This document shows, one piece after another, positions 1-7,457 of a DNA stretch of 64,000 nucleotides. The notes under the pieces are model-generated. The model was not told where the DNA came from. It did no database searches and worked only from the letters and a program-made list of their open reading frames with translations. Position 1 is the first letter of the stretch; each line of letters begins with the position of its first letter. The position numbers were made by a program, and so were the translations under genes. Origin of the DNA: Mesorhizobium sp. 113-3-3. GTDB taxonomy: Bacteria; Pseudomonadota; Alphaproteobacteria; Rhizobiales; Rhizobiaceae. Where the stretch lies: the NCBI RefSeq assembly GCF_016756495.1, contig NZ_AP023243.1, forward strand, positions 5,212,501 to 5,276,500. Reading direction: 5' to 3'.

Positions 1-771
1 CTCACTGCGTTCAGTCTTCAGCTGCTCCACGGTTACGCTTGAATGCCATTGTCCGAATGTCACATGGCCATCGAGAACGTTTACTGGCACCTGGAAGTGG
101 CGAAGCAGCTCTTTGCTCTCTGCCCTCACATAAAAGACGTTGATACCATCGAAGTACGCACGCAAGAACCCGCTCGCGAGCAAGGTAGGCTCCCAATTCT
201 GATTGACGAGCTCGTTCGACCACGGCGCCGTTGCTTCTATCACCAGCACCAGCGGGCGAATGGAGCTCCAGTCTGTCGCTCGAATGATTGCAGCTTCCGA
301 CCCTTCCGCATCGATCTTGAGAAAGTTGATTTCTCGTCCGGAGGCATGCCGGGCGACGAGACTGTCCAGCGTCACAGCCCGAACTCGAACTATCTGCCCT
401 TCGCCGTCGGCCATACCAGGCCCGTCGGCCACCTTTGACATGCCAGGATCGGATTGATTCTCGACGAAATCAACCTGCCCCTCCTGGTCTGTGACCACGG
501 CCCTGACATTTGTGTCGCGCGGTCGTTCCCGCACCAACTCGTCGAAAACCGCTCCCGGTTCAACGTTTATGCCGGACCACCCTCGATCGTAGAAGGTTTT
601 GGTGACGGATCCGATGGTTGGATGATAGGCACCGATGTCGATATAGAAACCGGTCGCGGCATCCTTGAAAACGCGCTCGAGCAAAACGTCTTCACAATTT
701 TGGGCGTAGCTGATCATAGCGGTCGCTGCCGGTGGGGGCGTTGCGTAAGCGCCCATGGTTTTTCCGTACAT
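1..771 (-). CDS. FkbM family methyltransferase, 3' end beyond the window
   Basis: The minus strand is open from position 771 to the left edge with no stop, giving 257 codons of an incomplete protein. The translation contains MISYAQNCEDVLLERVF, a typical FkbM-type N terminus, then GFYIDIGAYHP (SAM-binding region) and FLKIDAEGSEAAIIR, the D-x-E-G motif of this SAM-dependent O-methyltransferase fold. The role is probably methylation of a sugar in the adjacent polysaccharide cluster; the acceptor cannot be read from sequence. Start choice is uncertain: ATG at 771, ATG at 756 (GGAAAAACC just upstream) or ATG at 717 are all in frame after a TGA stop. It is divergent from the glycosyltransferase at 1068. 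Confidence 0.85.
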   Translation of the reverse strand, partial: MYGKTMGAYATPPPAATAMISYAQNCEDVLLERVFKDAATGFYIDIGAYHPTIGSVTKTFYDRGWSGINVEPGAVFDELVRERPRDTNVRAVVTDQEGQVDFVENQSDPGMSKVADGPGMADGEGQIVRVRAVTLDSLVARHASGREINFLKIDAEGSEAAIIRATDWSSIRPLVLVIEATAPWSNELVNQNWEPTLLASGFLRAYFDGINVFYVRAESKELLRHFQVPVNVLDGHVTFGQWHSSVTVEQLKTERSE

Positions 772-775
772 TTCA
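764..775 (-). promoter_or_regulatory. Repeated element TGARATGTACGG, copy 1
   Basis: On the minus strand this reads TGAAATGTACGG, preceded by CGATTCGAA and followed by AAAAA. It lies at the start of the FkbM gene and overlaps its first candidate ATG. A near-identical copy is at 3583-3594 and the core recurs at 855-866. Function is unknown; it could be a shared operator or leader. Confidence 0.35.
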
Positions 776-854
776 TTCGAATCGAAAAAAGCCCCATTGA
801 TCCCGCAGCCTCCCTTTCTAGCTCAGCTGAAGCCATTTGACATTAATGGGAAAC

Positions 855-866
855 TGAGATGTACGG
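855..866 (+). promoter_or_regulatory. Repeated element TGARATGTACGG, copy 3
   Basis: TGAGATGTACGG on the plus strand, about 200 bases before the glycosyltransferase start at 1068. It matches the core at 3583-3594 at 12 of 12 bases but lacks the flanking CGATTCGAA. It may be a promoter-proximal signal for the rightward gene. Confidence 0.25.
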
Positions 867-1067
867 CAGTGACCCCGTATACCTCCAGTACAGTTCCTGG
901 CCGGATCAATCTGGCCAGATTTCTCACCTCAATTCATGCGCGGTTTCGCGATCTGAAACGCGCCATAGCCGGGCAGCAATTTCCTGTCATATCGTCGACA
1001 AGTTATAGAGTTGGCGCATGTGCCGTGAACCGCCCTGGACAGTTCCTCCTAAGGAGCCTGCCTAACC

Positions 1068-2636
1068 ATGACCTTCGAACAGCCGCTGACGGTCCTGATC
1101 GCCAACATTTATCTGACGGGCCGTTCGGGAACCGAGATCGTCACCCGGGAGGTCGCCTTCGCCCTCATGCGCGCCGGGCACAGACCGATCGTCTATGCGC
1201 CCGGCCTGGGACCGATCGCGGAAGAGATCCGGGCCCGTGGCATACCTGTCACCGACGACATCTCGACCATCGCCGCGGACATTGACATCATCCACGGCAA
1301 CCACACCCAGGTTACCGCGATCGCCGCCGCGCGCTTCCCGAATGCCGCGGCACTCTATTTCGCACATGATTTCGTCGCCTGGCACAGCGCTCCACCGCTG
1401 CTCGCCAGCATCCGCAAATATGTTGCCGTCGACGACACGGTTGCCGAGCGGCTGCAGTTCGAGGCCGGCATTCCGGCCGACCGCATCGTTACACTGCTCA
1501 ACGCTGTCGACACCGATCGTTTCCTGCCCGGGCCGCCGTTGCCGGAGCATCCGCGCCGAGCGCTGGCCTTCGCCAAGAACACGCAGCATTTGCACGCAGT
1601 GCGCGCCGCCTGCGCGGAGCGCGGCATCGAACTGGATGTGATCGGAGCGTCCATCGGCGGCATTGTGAGCGAACCCGAAACCCTGCTGCCGCAATACGAC
1701 CTCGTCTTCGCGTCGGCGCTAAGCGCCCTTGAAGCCATGGCATGCGGACGCGCGGTCATCGTTTGTGACGGCCGCGGCCTTGCCGGAATGGCTCGTTCCG
1801 ACACCTGGGATGGATGGCGGCGGCGCAACTTCGGGCTGCGGGTGCTGCAGGAGCGCCTGTCGCACGAGGCAATTGCAGCCGAGATCGACCGCTACGATGC
1901 CTTCGACGCGGCGGAAATCTCAAGGAGAACCCGCCAAGAGGCCAGCATGTCAAAATGGCTGGACGCTTGCCTCTCACTCTATGGCGACGCAATCAGCCAA
2001 CACCGCGCCACACCTGTCGATAAGGACGAATTGAACCTTTCGCTGGCGCGTCACATGCAGGTCTGGCTGCCGAAGCCCGGGCCGATATGGCCGTGGATGA
2101 CTGAGCGCGAGGATCTGTTGGCGCAGTTGGCTCGTATGCGGGCGGAAGTGGAGCGGGTCGAACTCGAGCCAGCCGGGCTGGAACCAGTCGAGGTGAGCAA
2201 GGTTTTGTCCTTGGCCCAGGTCGACGATCCCGAAAGATTTGTGCGCCTGACAGGGTTCTCCGCGCTTGAGCACTGGGGAGCCTGGACAGACGGCGACCTT
2301 GCGATGGTCGAGATCAAAAAATCCGCCGCGGCCGCGCCGACCTCGCTAAGACTGGGTTTGGTGCCTTTCCTCCATGAGAAGCACCCGAAACTCGTCGCCG
2401 AGCTTTTCATCAACGGAATATGGATTGAACGGCGGGTGTTTGGACCGATCGATTCTGGTGCGCCGCTTTTCCTTCAGCAGGACTGGCAAGTGACGTTGCC
2501 GCCCGAAACTGCGCGGGCACGGCGTCTCACTGTTGGCCTGAGGATCGAGAATCCGGCAAGCCCACGGCAGGTGGGCCTGTCGGACGACCAAAGGCGGCTT
2601 GGATTGGGGCTGTGCCTGATCGAACTTGGCGAATGA
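1068..2636 (+). CDS. Glycosyltransferase, GT4-like, with C-terminal accessory domain
   Basis: 522 residues. The first ~300 residues look like a GT-B enzyme of the GT4 group: a glycine-rich N-terminal loop after the first strand, HGNHTQ near residue 76, VDDTVAERLQFEAG near 121-134, the linker LLNAVDTDRF, and ALSALEAMACGRAVIV near 217-232, matching the nucleotide-sugar-binding E-x(7)-E region in degenerate form. A second domain starts about residue 396 with GFSALEHWGAWTDGD and is predicted beta-rich; similar W-G-x-W-T/S segments occur as accessory domains in other cell-surface glycosyltransferases. AAGGAG lies 12 bases before the ATG. It is the only plus-strand gene of the first cluster. Donor and acceptor are unknown. 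Confidence 0.8.
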   Translation: MTFEQPLTVLIANIYLTGRSGTEIVTREVAFALMRAGHRPIVYAPGLGPIAEEIRARGIPVTDDISTIAADIDIIHGNHTQVTAIAAARFPNAAALYFAHDFVAWHSAPPLLASIRKYVAVDDTVAERLQFEAGIPADRIVTLLNAVDTDRFLPGPPLPEHPRRALAFAKNTQHLHAVRAACAERGIELDVIGASIGGIVSEPETLLPQYDLVFASALSALEAMACGRAVIVCDGRGLAGMARSDTWDGWRRRNFGLRVLQERLSHEAIAAEIDRYDAFDAAEISRRTRQEASMSKWLDACLSLYGDAISQHRATPVDKDELNLSLARHMQVWLPKPGPIWPWMTEREDLLAQLARMRAEVERVELEPAGLEPVEVSKVLSLAQVDDPERFVRLTGFSALEHWGAWTDGDLAMVEIKKSAAAAPTSLRLGLVPFLHEKHPKLVAELFINGIWIERRVFGPIDSGAPLFLQQDWQVTLPPETARARRLTVGLRIENPASPRQVGLSDDQRRLGLGLCLIELGE

Positions 2637-2672
2637 GGTTCTGATCTCTGGTCAGGAATGCTCGACCGGGAC

Positions 2673-3458
2673 TCAAGTCGCCAGGTGCCTGGCCAACGGC
2701 TCGACATGGTCCCTGAAGCGAAGCACCGTCTTGTAGTAGCCGCTTTTCACGCGTTCCGTTCCCCAATGCTCATAGGCCGGCGGCTGCTCGGAACATTCTG
2801 AAATGTCCATGCCGTAGTCGACCGGGGTGAGGCGCTCCACACTGAAGCTCGTAAGACCATGCGCCGCGCGCAGACGGTCGGCTTCCTCGGTCAATTCCGG
2901 ATACTTGTCGACAGCCCTGAGCTTGCGGTCGAATGCTTTGGCGTCGAGATGAAGTTCTATCCCCTCTCGGGTCGCGGTTTGGCGACTCAGTGCGGCCGAC
3001 TCGAGCGGAAATTCGAGATTGGGCAGATCGCGACCATCCCGGTCGTGCAGCCGCGCCAACGCAGCATTGACGAGCAGCCGACAAACGTCATGTCCCGGAT
3101 TGAAGCCCTCGACCGCGTCGGCGGCGACATACTCGATCGCCTCGCCGGCGAGAACCGCGGCCATTTCGTCAACGAGTGCTCTGAACATCTCCACGTCACC
3201 GTCCAGGATGGCCCGGTAGAGATCCCGATCCGCCATCCTGCCGAAGAACGATGCCGCCGGACGCGCACCGGCGCCGGCCAGCACTTCGGCCGTGCGATCG
3301 AGCCGGCCGGCGTCGAGATGGCCTGAACCGTCCGTCAGCACCATGACCAGAGGCCTGCTGGTCTCCATCCAATGGTGGACCCGCAATTCATGACCGGGAT
3401 GGGCAACGACCAGCGCCGCCTTTTTGCCGCGCCACCAGCTTTGGTCGCTGCTAGCCAT
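2673..3458 (-). CDS. PIG-L-like deacetylase family protein
   Basis: 261 residues. The N terminus KAALVVAHPGHELRVHHW resembles the AHPDDE metal-binding start of PIG-L/LmbE de-N-acetylases, but both aspartates of P-D-D are changed (P-G-H-E). A later GFNPGHDVCRLLVN could supply the second histidine motif. The family removes acetyl groups from amino sugars, so a role in trimming an N-acetyl sugar fits the cluster, but the altered first motif makes activity uncertain. GAGG precedes the ATG by 8 bases. The gene is convergent with the glycosyltransferase at 1068. It could be a divergent PIG-L relative with another function. Confidence 0.65.
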   Translation of the reverse strand: MASSDQSWWRGKKAALVVAHPGHELRVHHWMETSRPLVMVLTDGSGHLDAGRLDRTAEVLAGAGARPAASFFGRMADRDLYRAILDGDVEMFRALVDEMAAVLAGEAIEYVAADAVEGFNPGHDVCRLLVNAALARLHDRDGRDLPNLEFPLESAALSRQTATREGIELHLDAKAFDRKLRAVDKYPELTEEADRLRAAHGLTSFSVERLTPVDYGMDISECSEQPPAYEHWGTERVKSGYYKTVLRFRDHVEPLARHLAT

Positions 3459-3582
3459 GCGTGCGCCTCGAGGCCATCGGATGCATTATCGCAAGCCTGG
3501 GTGCCGATTGGCGCAGGTTTCCCGCTGCGGGCTCGAGATGGGCGCATTCCGTGCGGGCACTGCCTGAATCTCCGTTATTTCT

Positions 3583-3594
3583 CCGTACATCTCA
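3583..3594 (-). promoter_or_regulatory. Repeated element TGARATGTACGG, copy 2
   Basis: Minus strand TGAGATGTACGG with CGATTCGAA before and AGAAA after, differing from copy 1 at only two positions over about 26 bases. It lies about 125 bases upstream of the PIG-L-like gene and downstream of wzt. No further similarity extends on either side, which argues for a conserved site rather than a duplicated gene end. Confidence 0.35.
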
Positions 3595-3684
3595 TTCGAA
3601 TCGTACGAGTTCCAGCGACCGCATGAATATTGATTGTTATTGTCGATCCTAGCCGGGATCGTTCTACCTGCATTCGAAAAACTA

Positions 3685-4437
3685 TCAACCGAAATAGGCA
3701 GGCAGGACCTCATCTGTAGGGCCGTCCATGCGCACACGGCCGTGTTCCATCCACAGGATGCGGTTGCAATTCTTTCGCAACAGATCGCGCGAATGGCTGG
3801 CAAGGACGAGGATCTTGGTCGTCTCCACGATCTCGCGCAGCCGCCGGTCGGCCTTGTGCTTGAAGTCCTCGTCGCCGGTCGAAAGCCATTCGTCCATCAC
3901 CAGGATCTCCGGCCGGATCGCCGTCGACGTCGAGAACGCCAGGCGAAGCTGCATGCCCGACGAATAGGTCCGGAACGGCATATCAAGAAAATCGCCCAGT
4001 CCGGTGAACTCGGCGATCTCATCGAATTGCTCGCGCAATTCATTCGGCCGCATGCCCATCATCGCCGCCCGCAGCCTGATGTTCTCGCGCCCCGTTGCTT
4101 CCGGGTCGATGCCCAGGGAGATGTTGATCAGCGATACGCATTCGCCCTGGATCACCGCCGAGCCGCTCGTCGGCCTGTAGATGCCCGACAGCACGCGCAG
4201 CAGTGTCGTCTTGCCGGAGCCGTTGTGGCCGACGAGGCCGATGCGGTCCCCCTCGTTCACCGAAAAGCTCACATCCTCCAGTCCGCGCACGATGACATGG
4301 CCATCGACCCGACGGTCGATCGCGCCGCCCGTGGCCACACTCAGCACCCTGTTCTTGAGGGACCGGCTTGCTGCGTTGAAGACCGGAAATTCGACCGAGA
4401 CGCCGGTCGGTATGATGGAAGCCATAGCAGGGATCAT
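3685..4437 (-). CDS. wzt: Polysaccharide ABC exporter, ATP-binding subunit (Wzt-like)
   Basis: 250 residues from the ATG that overlaps the permease stop as ATGA (a second ATG at 4425 is possible). Walker A GHNGSGKTT is at 70-78, the LINISLGI-DPEATGRENI region typical of O-antigen/capsule exporters near 103-120, signature YSSGM at 158-162, Walker B ILVMDEW at 178-184 and the switch histidine at 215. It powers export of a lipid-linked polysaccharide across the inner membrane together with Wzm at 4434. The protein ends straight after the nucleotide-binding domain, so it lacks the C-terminal carbohydrate-binding domain of chain-end-recognising Wzt proteins. The same frame stays open upstream to 5433, which is read-through and not coding. 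Confidence 0.93.
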   Translation of the reverse strand: MIPAMASIIPTGVSVEFPVFNAASRSLKNRVLSVATGGAIDRRVDGHVIVRGLEDVSFSVNEGDRIGLVGHNGSGKTTLLRVLSGIYRPTSGSAVIQGECVSLINISLGIDPEATGRENIRLRAAMMGMRPNELREQFDEIAEFTGLGDFLDMPFRTYSSGMQLRLAFSTSTAIRPEILVMDEWLSTGDEDFKHKADRRLREIVETTKILVLASHSRDLLRKNCNRILWMEHGRVRMDGPTDEVLPAYFG

Positions 4438-5333
4438 AGCCAATAGGGGATGCGATGACGATAACGGCCAAACAGCAACAGGGCGGCCGCCCAGCCAACG
4501 ATCGCAAACACGATGCACGTCATCCAGCTCGTCGCCGACGCGAACTCGCCCAGCAGCGGGTCGCGCACGACACTGAGGAGGTGGTAGAAGGGATTGAGCT
4601 CCAGCAACAACCTTGAAATGCCCTCGGGCAGCGTTCGCGTCATCCACATGACCGGGGTCAGGTACATGACGACCTGCAGGAGGTTCTGCATCACCTGCGT
4701 CATGTCGCGGTAGCGCGCGCACAGCACCGCCACGATCAGCATGATCCAGAGCAGATTGAGCGACAAAATGACAAAGCCGGGCAGCGCCAGGAAAACCTGC
4801 CAAGTCGGCATGCGCCCGACAGCCAGCAGGACCAACGGGTAGATGAGAATGTTGTGGCCGAAAATGATGGCGTTGCGGTAGAGCACGCGCAACACATGGG
4901 TGAACAGCGGCATGCGCACCTGCAGGATGATGCCCTCGGCTCCGACAAAGGCCGTACATCCCTCGTTGATCGACGACGCAATGAACCCCCAGAAGATCAG
5001 GCTGACGCAGATATAGGGCAGATATTCCTGCATCGGCGTGCGAAAGAGCGTGCCGAAGACGAGCCCGAGCGCACCGATCAGGACGCCCATGTTGATGGTC
5101 AGCCAGAACGCGCCGACCCGCGAGCGCCGATAGCGCTGGGCCACATCCTGCCAACTGAACGTCGTGGCAAGGTGGTGTTTCTTCAGCGAAGAACTTATGT
5201 CGGCGAAGGCCTCTTCGAGGACGCCTGTCTTGGTCGGCAGCATATGTCGAGATGTCCCGATCGCGTGTTCTGCCCAGGCCCGGCGGTGTGCGACGGCTTC
5301 GATACATGATTGCCGTGTGCGCTTCAAGTTCAT
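4434..5333 (-). CDS. wzm: Polysaccharide ABC exporter, permease subunit (Wzm-like)
   Basis: 299 residues with the ABC-2 polysaccharide exporter pattern: an amphipathic segment around WQDVAQRYRRSRVGAFWLTINMG leading into the first membrane helix, then about six helices. It forms the membrane channel for the glycan energised by the Wzt-like subunit, with which it overlaps by four bases. The chosen ATG at 5333 has no clear ribosome site; a TTG at 5348 and an ATG at 5255 are alternatives. Its presence, with no Wzy/Wzx gene in view, points to ABC-dependent export of the polymer made by this cluster. Confidence 0.92.
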   Translation of the reverse strand: MNLKRTRQSCIEAVAHRRAWAEHAIGTSRHMLPTKTGVLEEAFADISSSLKKHHLATTFSWQDVAQRYRRSRVGAFWLTINMGVLIGALGLVFGTLFRTPMQEYLPYICVSLIFWGFIASSINEGCTAFVGAEGIILQVRMPLFTHVLRVLYRNAIIFGHNILIYPLVLLAVGRMPTWQVFLALPGFVILSLNLLWIMLIVAVLCARYRDMTQVMQNLLQVVMYLTPVMWMTRTLPEGISRLLLELNPFYHLLSVVRDPLLGEFASATSWMTCIVFAIVGWAAALLLFGRYRHRIPYWL

Positions 5334-5384
5334 GAATGTCGAAGTCAATTCGGTAGAGCAAAGTACGTTTGACGCAACAGTTGC

Positions 5385-6074
5385 CTAAGAGTGTTGTCCG
5401 GGGCGTATGAGATTGCCGTTGCCGTCTAGCCATGGCGCCAATCTATTTCGGATATACGCCAAAACCTCCGGTCTCGTATCGAACTTGCTGCGATCTGAAA
5501 TATGCCGACGATGAAAAAAAGTCTCCTCGTCGTAGTAAGTCCACCCACCCTCTACCACCTTGCGTTTCTTGTCCTCGACCTCTTTCAACAGGTCCGAGAC
5601 GCGGCGTTTGCTGAAATTGCGACAATCCTTCATCCATTCGACCGGACTGTAGTCGGGACAGGCATAGCGGCCAATTTTCCAGGTTGAGCGAAGTCTTCGG
5701 CCCTCAATTTCGTCTAGACTGATGACGAGTGAATGCGCGGCAATGCGTTCATAGAGGCGCATCCATGGCAGCATCACCGTGTCGATGACTTGCGTGGGTT
5801 CTCCACCGAATGTGTTTAGCCAGGAGAGAACCGCGATTTCGGGCTTTCTGATGGTGCAGATCGATTTTATGGAGCCATTCTGGAGCAAAGAGAGCAGTTC
5901 ATCATCTGCGTCATGCGCCTTATAGATGGCGTGATTGGTCTCGCCAGATGTGAACTGTGCACGCCTGTCAGAAGTCACCGAGGCAACATCGCCTCGCCGG
6001 GACAGAGCTTGCTTGACTACATTGAAGGAATAGGTGGAACCGCTACGAGGCATCCCAGCGATGAAGATCAGCAT
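5385..6074 (-). CDS. Sulfotransferase-like P-loop protein
   Basis: 229 residues. The N terminus MLIFIAGMPRSGST carries the PAPS-binding P-loop (GMPRSGST at 7-14) of sulfotransferases, followed by a region with IRKPEIAVLSW, similar in position to the 3'-phosphate-binding segment. The expected role is transfer of sulfate from PAPS to a polysaccharide residue in the cytoplasm before export. It is short for the family and the C-terminal half is not recognisable, so a kinase-like P-loop protein cannot be excluded. By eye the base composition is less GC-rich than its neighbours. It sits 36-51 bases upstream of wzm on the same strand. Confidence 0.7.
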   Translation of the reverse strand: MLIFIAGMPRSGSTYSFNVVKQALSRRGDVASVTSDRRAQFTSGETNHAIYKAHDADDELLSLLQNGSIKSICTIRKPEIAVLSWLNTFGGEPTQVIDTVMLPWMRLYERIAAHSLVISLDEIEGRRLRSTWKIGRYACPDYSPVEWMKDCRNFSKRRVSDLLKEVEDKKRKVVEGGWTYYDEETFFHRRHISDRSKFDTRPEVLAYIRNRLAPWLDGNGNLIRPGQHS

Positions 6075-6164
6075 TTGTGCAATCCATTTGGAGCGTTCGG
6101 GCTAGGTCAGTCGTTCAAAATACTCCTCATCGAAACATGACAAACTACCGCGCTGGCCCCTTCC

Positions 6165-7409
6165 CTATATGATCTCTATCTCGGGGAACGGGAAAATAAA
6201 CCTGCCGCCGTCGGCGAGATATTCGCGTTCACGACGCAAGATACCGTCCTTGAAATGCCACGGCAGGACCAGGAAATAGTCCGGCTTCATCGCTCGCGCT
6301 TCGGTTTCAGATATGATCGGTATGTGCGTCCCGGGGGTCATGCGGCCGAACTTTTCCGGATTGACTTCGGCGATGGCCGGGATCTCGGCTTGCGTGAAGT
6401 TGCAGAATTGCAGGACGACATTGCCCTTGGTCGACGCGCCGTAGCCCAGCACCTTCTTGCCGTCGGCTACGAGTGTCCTGATAAGACGCGACAGGTCGTC
6501 CTTGTGCCGGAACACGCGCTCCTCGAAGTCGCGAAAAGGCCGCGGCGTGGACAGTCCCATGCGGTCTTCCTGTTGCAGCAACCAATCGATGACCGGTTGA
6601 TCGGCTTTGAGACTCGTGTTGCCCTTGTGGGTAGCCGTGACCGCGAAGCTGCCGCCGTTGATGTTGTTCATGACGACGTTGACGACCTTCAGACCAGCCG
6701 CCTCCAATATCTTGGCCACAACTCCGAGGGAATAATACTCGATATGCTCATGGCAAATCGTGTCATAGGAGTTGAGTCGAAGCATGGACGGCATGTAGCT
6801 TTGTTCGAAATGCCAGATGCCGTCCTCGGCAAGGACCTCGGCCACCTGGCGCGCAAAGGCGATCGGATCTTCAAGATCATAGAACATCGCAATGGATGTC
6901 ACGATCTTGGCCCGCTTTTGCGAGATGCTCCGATAGGCTTCGGCCGAGAAAAAGTCGGGCACCAGCTTTACATCGTCCGGATAATACTGCGCGAACTTGC
7001 GGCCCGTCGGATCGATGCCTATGCGCGTCAACCCCGCGGTCGAATAGGCCTTGAGGGTCGTGCAGTCGTTGCTCCCGATGTCGAGAACGACGTCACCGCC
7101 ACGTGGCGAGGCGAGCCTCTCCAGGAAGCGAACCTTGTGCGTCAGATGATCGACCATCGACTGGTTGAGGCCCGAGCGATAGCCGTAATTGTCGCCGTAC
7201 ATTTCGCTCGGCTCATAGGAATGCCTCAGCTGCAGAAGTCCGCTGGAGGCAGACCAGACCAGTTCGAGCGGCCCTCTGGTCACTGGTTCGGACGCCGATT
7301 TGGGAAACACTCCGGTGAGTGCCTGCTCACCGAGATTGAGCACGGAGACGAGATCCTTGTCCTTGCCGACACGGCAGGTCTCGATGGCGTGATACCTTAC
7401 CTCGTTCAT
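6165..7409 (-). CDS. Sugar C-methyltransferase-like SAM protein
   Basis: 414 residues with the three-part layout of NDP-sugar C-methyltransferases: an N-terminal putative zinc-binding region (1-60), the bridge YEPSEMYGDNYGYRSGLN (65-82), a SAM domain with VVLDIGSNDCTT (107-118), the conserved HEHIEYYS near 222 and a C-terminal Rossmann-like domain (VLGYGASTKGNVVLQ). It probably methylates a keto-sugar nucleotide from the neighbouring Rmd/Gmd or Rfb routes. The zinc ligands are mostly lost: only Cys12 remains and the usual C-x2-C-G-L segment reads WSASSGLLQL. GAGAG lies 9 bases before the ATG. Confidence 0.85.
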   Translation of the reverse strand: MNEVRYHAIETCRVGKDKDLVSVLNLGEQALTGVFPKSASEPVTRGPLELVWSASSGLLQLRHSYEPSEMYGDNYGYRSGLNQSMVDHLTHKVRFLERLASPRGGDVVLDIGSNDCTTLKAYSTAGLTRIGIDPTGRKFAQYYPDDVKLVPDFFSAEAYRSISQKRAKIVTSIAMFYDLEDPIAFARQVAEVLAEDGIWHFEQSYMPSMLRLNSYDTICHEHIEYYSLGVVAKILEAAGLKVVNVVMNNINGGSFAVTATHKGNTSLKADQPVIDWLLQQEDRMGLSTPRPFRDFEERVFRHKDDLSRLIRTLVADGKKVLGYGASTKGNVVLQFCNFTQAEIPAIAEVNPEKFGRMTPGTHIPIISETEARAMKPDYFLVLPWHFKDGILRREREYLADGGRFIFPFPEIEII

Positions 7410-7457
7410 GAATTCTGACTCTCAATTTGTTGGTGAAAGGGCATTGATTGCAGTTCT

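Noticed and set aside
3685..5433. 582-codon continuous frame covering wzt and the complement of wzm
   Set aside because: Only the first-listed 250 codons (from 4437) match an ABC ATPase; the 5' part is the permease gene in another frame.
7194..7206. Fourth copy of the TGARATGTACGG element
   Set aside because: It matches 11 of 12 bases but lies inside the conserved SEMYG coding motif of the methyltransferase, so coding constraint explains it.
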